Source: Thermovirga lienii DSM 17291 (GTDB lineage: Bacteria; Synergistota; Synergistia; Synergistales; Thermovirgaceae). From it: a DNA stretch of 64,000 bases. The notes beneath the pieces were generated by a model. It ran no database searches. It saw nothing but the letters and a program-made list of their open reading frames with translations, and was not told the DNA's origin. The stretch is from NCBI GenBank assembly GCA_000233775.1, contig CP003096.1, positions 62,001 to 126,000 on the forward strand, written 5' to 3'. A program made the translations under genes and the position numbers. Within the stretch, counting starts at the first letter, position 1. Each line of letters starts with the position of its first letter. Of the stretch, positions 59,982-64,000 are shown piece after piece.

Positions 59982-60557
59982 GTGAAGTCGGTAAGGAAGG
60001 TTCTCTTGAGTTTTTTGGTTTGCATTTTAATTCCAAGCGTGGTCTTTGGGGAGTCCCTATGGGTGGACGGCCCTTCCCTAGTGGCGGATCACAGGCCATC
60101 CAAGGTGGGGGACATAGTGACCGTGATAGTATCCGATAAGACTCAGGCCAAGAACGAAGCTGCCACGGACTTGAACAAGCAAAGTTCCCTTTCCGCAGGG
60201 GACGGCCTTGGAATACTGGATTTTATAAAAAAACTGGGGCTCAGTACTTCCAGCAGCGCCACGGGGGATGGCTCCACTGAACGAAAGTACAACTTCACCA
60301 CCACTATAACATGCATGGTCACAGAGGTGCTTCCGGGGGGTAATCTGCGTTTGGAGGGCAGCAAGGACATTAAAGTGCACAAAGACACGGTTACACTGAA
60401 GGTGGAAGGGGTAATTCGTCCCCAGGATGTAGGCCCTGACAACACCATTGAGAGTGACCGTTTGGCCAACGTAGTAGTGAGGGCGGAGGGTATAGGTAGC
60501 ATAAGTGACCTACAGAATCCCGGCCTTCTCACCAGGCTGTTCAACGCCATATTCTGA
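59982..60557 (+). CDS. flgH: Flagellar L-ring protein FlgH
   Basis: A 191-residue outer-membrane ring protein (SLVADHRPSKVGDIVTVIVS, LPGGNLRLEGSKDIKVHKDT, VTLKVEGVIRPQDVGPDNTI). Its presence shows an outer membrane. The N-terminus (LLSFLVCILIPSVVFGESLW) looks like an ordinary signal peptide cut after VFG; the only cysteine lies too early and lacks a lipobox, so it may not be a lipoprotein, unlike E. coli FlgH. GTG at 59982 with AGGGTG upstream is preferred to GTG 59973. Confidence 0.92.
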   Translation: MKSVRKVLLSFLVCILIPSVVFGESLWVDGPSLVADHRPSKVGDIVTVIVSDKTQAKNEAATDLNKQSSLSAGDGLGILDFIKKLGLSTSSSATGDGSTERKYNFTTTITCMVTEVLPGGNLRLEGSKDIKVHKDTVTLKVEGVIRPQDVGPDNTIESDRLANVVVRAEGIGSISDLQNPGLLTRLFNAIF

Positions 60558-60582
60558 TCTGTTTAGGGAGGATCCTTGTTGA

Positions 60583-61695
60583 ATGCTGAGGAAACTGATT
60601 GGATTTGTTGTTTGTTTCGTCTTGTTTTCTTTTCCATGGGGAGATGCTTATGCTCAGGTCTACCCTGAGACCAGGCTGAAGGACATAGGAAGGATTGAGG
60701 GAGTAAGGTCCAACCAGCTTGTAGGAGTGGGATTGGTTATAGGTCTTCAAGGTACGGGAGACAAAGGGGACTTGGTGCTTGCCATGCTGGGCAACCTGGT
60801 GGAGAACTTTGGTATCTCCATCGATCGCGATGATCTTAAAAGCAAGAACACGGCGGTGGTGACGGTAACTTGTGAACTGCCTCCCTTTGCGAGGAATGGA
60901 CAGAAGATAGACGTAGTGGTTAGTTCTGCCGGCGACGCTAAGAGTTTGGAGGGAGGCGTATTGCTCCAGACCCCCCTTAGGGCTGCCAATGGCTTGGTCT
61001 ATGCTGTTGCCCAGGGGCCCATATCGATAGGAGGGTTCTCCGCCGGCAGTGGTGGATCCAGTGTGTCGAAGAACTTTTCCACCACCGGCAGAATACCAGG
61101 AGGGGCAATAGTGGAGAGGGAGACTAGATGGGACGTTCAGGACGATGGCAAGATTATGTTTTTCCTCAATAGACCCGATTTTACCACCGCCGATAGGGTA
61201 GCTAGAGCGATAAATTCAAGTTACGGAATGGCCATAGCCAGTGCGGTAGATGCCGGAACGGTGGAGATAGCTGTGCCTGCCCAATACAGGGGAAACCTCA
61301 CGCCCTTCGTTGCATCCTTGGAGGGAATAAGGGTGAGGCCCGATGCTGTGGCCAGGGTTGTCATAAACGAGCGAACGGGCACCATAGTGATAGGAGGCGA
61401 TGTCAGAATAGGTGAAGTAGCAGTGGCCCACGGCAACTTGACGGTCACTGTGAAAGGCAAAAAGGACGTCAGCCAGCCGGAGCCCTTTTCTTTAGGTGAA
61501 ACGGTGGTGACTAGTGAGGCCACTGTGGCGGCCGAGGAAGAGCCAGGGAGCCTTGCGGTGCTCAGGACCACTGCAACGGTGGATGATGTGGTAAAAAGCC
61601 TCAACGCCTTAGGGGCTACGCCTCGAGACATAATAACTATCTTGCAGGCTATAGCCCAGTCTGGTGCGCTGCAGGGAGAGCTTGTGATAATGTAG
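60583..61695 (+). CDS. flgI: Flagellar P-ring protein FlgI
   Basis: A 370-residue periplasmic ring protein: signal peptide (FVLFSFPWGDAYAQ), then RLKDIGRIEGVRSNQLVGVG, GLQGTGDKGD, KNTAVVTVTCELPPFARNGQ and the C-terminal GATPRDIITILQAIAQSGAL. The length is normal. It lies 25 bp after flgH. Confidence 0.96.
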   Translation: MLRKLIGFVVCFVLFSFPWGDAYAQVYPETRLKDIGRIEGVRSNQLVGVGLVIGLQGTGDKGDLVLAMLGNLVENFGISIDRDDLKSKNTAVVTVTCELPPFARNGQKIDVVVSSAGDAKSLEGGVLLQTPLRAANGLVYAVAQGPISIGGFSAGSGGSSVSKNFSTTGRIPGGAIVERETRWDVQDDGKIMFFLNRPDFTTADRVARAINSSYGMAIASAVDAGTVEIAVPAQYRGNLTPFVASLEGIRVRPDAVARVVINERTGTIVIGGDVRIGEVAVAHGNLTVTVKGKKDVSQPEPFSLGETVVTSEATVAAEEEPGSLAVLRTTATVDDVVKSLNALGATPRDIITILQAIAQSGALQGELVIM

Positions 61696-61708
61696 GAGGT
61701 GGCCTGGC

Positions 61709-62002
61709 ATGAAGGTAAACGAGGCAATGGGGAGCGCGAGCGCGCCCCAGCGTCATGCTGACCCTTCAAAGGAGCAACGGCGCCTGAAGGACGCATGCAA
61801 GAAGTTTGAGGGAATTTTTCTGGCGCAGATGCTCAAGAATTCGATGAAAGGCCTTTCAAGTGACGAGGACAAGGGCAGGAAGGGCAATGTTCTTTGTGAC
61901 GTAGCGATGGAGATGACAGGGGAGGCGCTAGCAGAGGCATCTTCTGGGGTAGGGATAGCAGATATGCTTTATGAGAGTCTGAAGGACAGCGTGGAGGACT
62001 AA
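61709..62002 (+). CDS. flgJ: Rod-binding protein FlgJ, N-domain only
   Basis: A 97-residue protein equal to the rod-capping N-domain of FlgJ (RLKDACKKFEGIFLAQMLKN, VLCDVAMEMTGEALAEASSG, GIADMLYESLK). The C-terminal muramidase domain of E. coli FlgJ is absent, so another enzyme must cut the wall, probably the SLT protein at 26474. AGGAGG precedes the ATG. Confidence 0.9.
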   Translation: MKVNEAMGSASAPQRHADPSKEQRRLKDACKKFEGIFLAQMLKNSMKGLSSDEDKGRKGNVLCDVAMEMTGEALAEASSGVGIADMLYESLKDSVED

Positions 62003-62004
62003 CT

Positions 62005-62463
62005 ATGATACGCGAACTTTTGAATGACTTAATAGATAAAAATCAAAAACAAGTCGAAGCCCTTGGAGAAGTGCTTGAGGTGCTTAAGGAGGAGAGGGAT
62101 GTCCTAAAGGCCAACAAACCAGAGCTTTTGACAGGTCTTCTGGAAAAGCTTCAGAGGGTTACTGCATCGGCTATGCTGGCTGAGGCACAACGAGCAAATG
62201 CAGCTCAGGCCCTAGCGGATTTCTTGGGATGTAAACCGGCTGTCAAGGATATATGCCTGCACCTGGATGACCAGGATTGTGAGAGGTTAAAATCCTCTTC
62301 TGCTGAGCTTTTGAAGATGGTTATCTCCATCAAGGAGATAAGCTACACCCTTTCACGACAGGCGGAGGAGCATCGCTTTTTGGCGGAGCTAATCCTGGAG
62401 AGGCTCAAGTTCATGAACGCCTCTACCAGGAGTGAGGCTCTTGCCATAGATAAGAGGGCTTGA
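62005..62463 (+). CDS. flgN: Export chaperone FlgN
   Basis: A 152-residue helical protein (LNDLIDKNQKQVEALGEVLE, LKANKPELLTGLLEKLQRVT) with the FlgN pattern. FlgN escorts FlgK and FlgL. It starts 2 bp after flgJ and converges on cheD, 4 bp apart. Confidence 0.85.
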   Translation: MIRELLNDLIDKNQKQVEALGEVLEVLKEERDVLKANKPELLTGLLEKLQRVTASAMLAEAQRANAAQALADFLGCKPAVKDICLHLDDQDCERLKSSSAELLKMVISIKEISYTLSRQAEEHRFLAELILERLKFMNASTRSEALAIDKRA

Positions 62464-62467
62464 CCTT

Positions 62468-62995
62468 TTATATGGCCTTTGGCTTAGAACCTATGGTTTT
62501 CACTTCTAAGGTGCATGTTTCAGTGTAGAACCTTACGCTTCTACCTTTGTTTCCGCCTACGTCCTTGCCCTCTATAGGTATTTTGAATTTATCCAACATC
62601 TCCATTACTTTGGCAATGTTCTTCTCTCCTATGGCCATTGCGGGGGCTTTTGATGTGGCGAACATCTTGGCCCCACCGGCCATCTTGGCCTTGAGGGACT
62701 TGGTCGTTATCCCCAGTTGCTCCAGTTCGTATATCAAGGCAGGTACTGCCGTATCTGCATACTTGCCGGGCTTCTCAGAGGCCTCTTTAGGCTTAGAGGA
62801 ACTTTCGGGCAGCATTATATGAGCCATGGCCGCAATCTTGTCCTTGGGAGAGTACAGGACCAATCCTATGCAGGAGCCCAGCCCCAGGCTGAACAATATG
62901 GTGGGACATTTGCCTACTGCAATATCTCCCATTCCCACGCTTATGCTCATAGAGGAAGACTGTATAACTTCTTTGTCGATGCTTACCCTGTTCAT
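62468..62995 (-). CDS. cheD: Chemoreceptor glutamine deamidase CheD
   Basis: A 175-residue CheD. The catalytic cysteine is in LFSLGLGSCIGLVLY and the histidine in AMAHIMLPES; AGGAKMF and NIAKVMEMLDKFKIPI also match. It deamidates receptors and stimulates CheC. The ATG at 62995 lies one base after the cheC stop. Confidence 0.95.
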   Translation of the reverse strand: MNRVSIDKEVIQSSSMSISVGMGDIAVGKCPTILFSLGLGSCIGLVLYSPKDKIAAMAHIMLPESSSKPKEASEKPGKYADTAVPALIYELEQLGITTKSLKAKMAGGAKMFATSKAPAMAIGEKNIAKVMEMLDKFKIPIEGKDVGGNKGRSVRFYTETCTLEVKTIGSKPKAI

Positions 62996-62996
62996 T

Positions 62997-63611
62997 CTAC
63001 AGAACCCCCATTATGGAGAAGATCTTTTCGAAGGTTCCTGGGGCAGGGACCATCAGGATCTTCCCAGAGAAATGATCCATGCTCTCCAACTCTGGGAAAG
63101 AGAGAGATGTGTTCAAGAGGAAGGCCGTATCGCCAACTTCGCCAAATATGGATACCAAGATGTCCAGTACGGATCCCAACATGTCGAAGGCCAAGGATGG
63201 GACATCTGGATGGAGCTCCAGGTTAAGGAAGTCTCCCATGGCGTTCAAAAAGGCCCCTAGGACTATGTTGCCAGCTTCTGCCAGGGCGGATTCCACCAAG
63301 GCTTCGTACAGGTCTCCATCGGGGGATATGCTTATTTGTCCCATCAGCATCTCGGACAGCTGAAAGGCGTCCTCTTCCGACAGTATCATTACAAGATGGA
63401 TGTCCAGATTGGTGTAGCATGTGGATAGTATGGCACACACTGGAGTTTCGGGATTTCCGAAATGGGTTGGGAGCTCCTCAAAGGGCAGAACCTCTGCCTC
63501 GGGGATGCTGACCTCAACTCTCTTTCCCACCAGCTGAGAGAGTGCTGTAGCTGCGTTTCCCGTACCGATGTTAGCTATTTCTTTCAGTAGGTCCTCTTGA
63601 AGTTTTTTCAA
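62997..63611 (-). CDS. cheC: CheY-P phosphatase CheC
   Basis: A 204-residue CheC with both E-x-x-N phosphatase motifs: KEIANIGTGNAATALSQLVG near the start and SALAEAGNIVLGAFLNAMGD in the middle. It removes phosphate from CheY-P and is controlled by CheD. TTG at 63611 has GGAGGTG upstream. It lies between cheB and cheD on the same strand. Confidence 0.93.
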   Translation of the reverse strand: MKKLQEDLLKEIANIGTGNAATALSQLVGKRVEVSIPEAEVLPFEELPTHFGNPETPVCAILSTCYTNLDIHLVMILSEEDAFQLSEMLMGQISISPDGDLYEALVESALAEAGNIVLGAFLNAMGDFLNLELHPDVPSLAFDMLGSVLDILVSIFGEVGDTAFLLNTSLSFPELESMDHFSGKILMVPAPGTFEKIFSIMGVL

Positions 63612-63629
63612 ACGTCAGCACCTCCAAAA

Positions 63630-64000
63630 CTACTGGAACAGGCTTGTTATTTTTGGGGCTATTTGGTCCAAAAGTAAAAATATATCGACGGCTCCCACCT
63701 CTCCGGCGGCCTTGGGCATGCCGAATATAACCGCCGTCTCGGGGCTTTCGGCTATCACGAAGGAGTTTTTTTCTTCTTTTAGGAGCAACGCACCTTTGGC
63801 TCCGTCCTTTCCCATACCCGTCAATATTACGGTTACAGGTTTTGCGTTTTCCAACAGCGAAACGCTTTGAAACAAAACGTCCGCTGCGGGTTTCACCCCA
63901 TTGACTGGGGGAAGGTTGGCCAAATGGCAATGCATCCTCCCTTGGGTTTCCTTTATTATCATGTGTTGTCCTCCCGGTGCCAGGATTGCTACGCCAGGAG
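63630..64000 (-). CDS. cheB: Receptor methylesterase CheB, C-terminal part
   Basis: The last 122 residues of CheB, running off the right edge. Seen are GVAILAPGGQHM, the GVKPAADVLFQSVSLL stretch, VILTGMGKDGAKGALLLKE with the expected catalytic aspartate, and SFVIAESPETAVIFGMPKAA. The receiver domain lies outside the window. It removes methyl groups added by CheR. Confidence 0.93.
   Translation of the reverse strand, partial: PGVAILAPGGQHMIIKETQGRMHCHLANLPPVNGVKPAADVLFQSVSLLENAKPVTVILTGMGKDGAKGALLLKEEKNSFVIAESPETAVIFGMPKAAGEVGAVDIFLLLDQIAPKITSLFQ

Noticed and set aside
1-64000. CRISPR arrays, tRNA or rRNA genes, insertion sequences
   Set aside because: None seen: no regular short repeats with spacers, no cloverleaf or rRNA motifs recognised, no transposase motifs.

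Overview
The window is about 64 kb from a motile, outer-membrane-bearing (diderm) bacterium, most likely a member of the Synergistota, perhaps near Thermovirga. That placement is inference. It rests on L-ring and P-ring genes (flgH, flgI), a TonB-dependent receptor, heavy use of AGG/AGA and ATA codons, many TTG starts behind strong Shine-Dalgarno sites, and a CheC/CheX/CheD adaptation system without CheZ. No rRNA, tRNA, transposon or CRISPR array was seen.

Positions 1-13.3 kb hold ordinary metabolism and signalling. Leftward genes encode a pseudopilin-like protein, a three-PAS/GAF sensor, both subunits of Fe-S L-serine dehydratase, a PNPOx-like flavoprotein and the start of a DedA protein. 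Rightward come rmuC, an SBP-PAS-HD-GYP receptor, a baeRF-family protein, and a cobalamin riboswitch controlling a BtuB-like receptor. A strong promoter and a strong terminator about 90 bp apart lie in the gap after the receptor and predict a small RNA. A YgiQ-type radical SAM gene ends the section.

Positions 13.4-64 kb are one flagellar/chemotaxis island. Five rightward blocks are flgD-flgE-flgL-flhB; fliA-fliE-F-G-H-I-J-slt-fapA-flhA-motB-yvyF-cheA-orf598; orf221-orf112-motE-flgB-flgC-flgF-fliN-cheR-flhF-flhG-orf105-cheY; cheX-fliP-Q-R followed by fliL-fliM-mcp-fliD-fliK-fliS; and flgA-flgH-flgI-flgJ-flgN. Four single leftward genes (motA, an HD-GYP gene, a periplasmic binding protein and flgK) separate the blocks. 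A leftward cheB-cheC-cheD operon closes the window.

Together these genes give the export apparatus (FlhA, FlhB, FliP, FliQ, FliR, FliH, FliI, FliJ), MS- and C-rings (FliF, FliG, FliM, FliN), rod, hook, L/P rings, hook-associated proteins and cap, stator (MotA, MotB, a MotE-like protein), chaperones (FlgN, FliS), the flagellar sigma factor, placement proteins (FlhF, FlhG) and much of the chemotaxis pathway. No flagellin, FlgM, FliO, CheW or clear second FlgF/FlgG gene was found here. The most unusual features are a 974-residue FlgL with about six repeated inserts, a gene pair that may need a -1 frameshift or a rare start codon, a terminator-like hairpin inside the first codons of flhB, a long AT palindrome over the fliA promoter, the candidate small RNA, and several unassigned genes built into flagellar operons.
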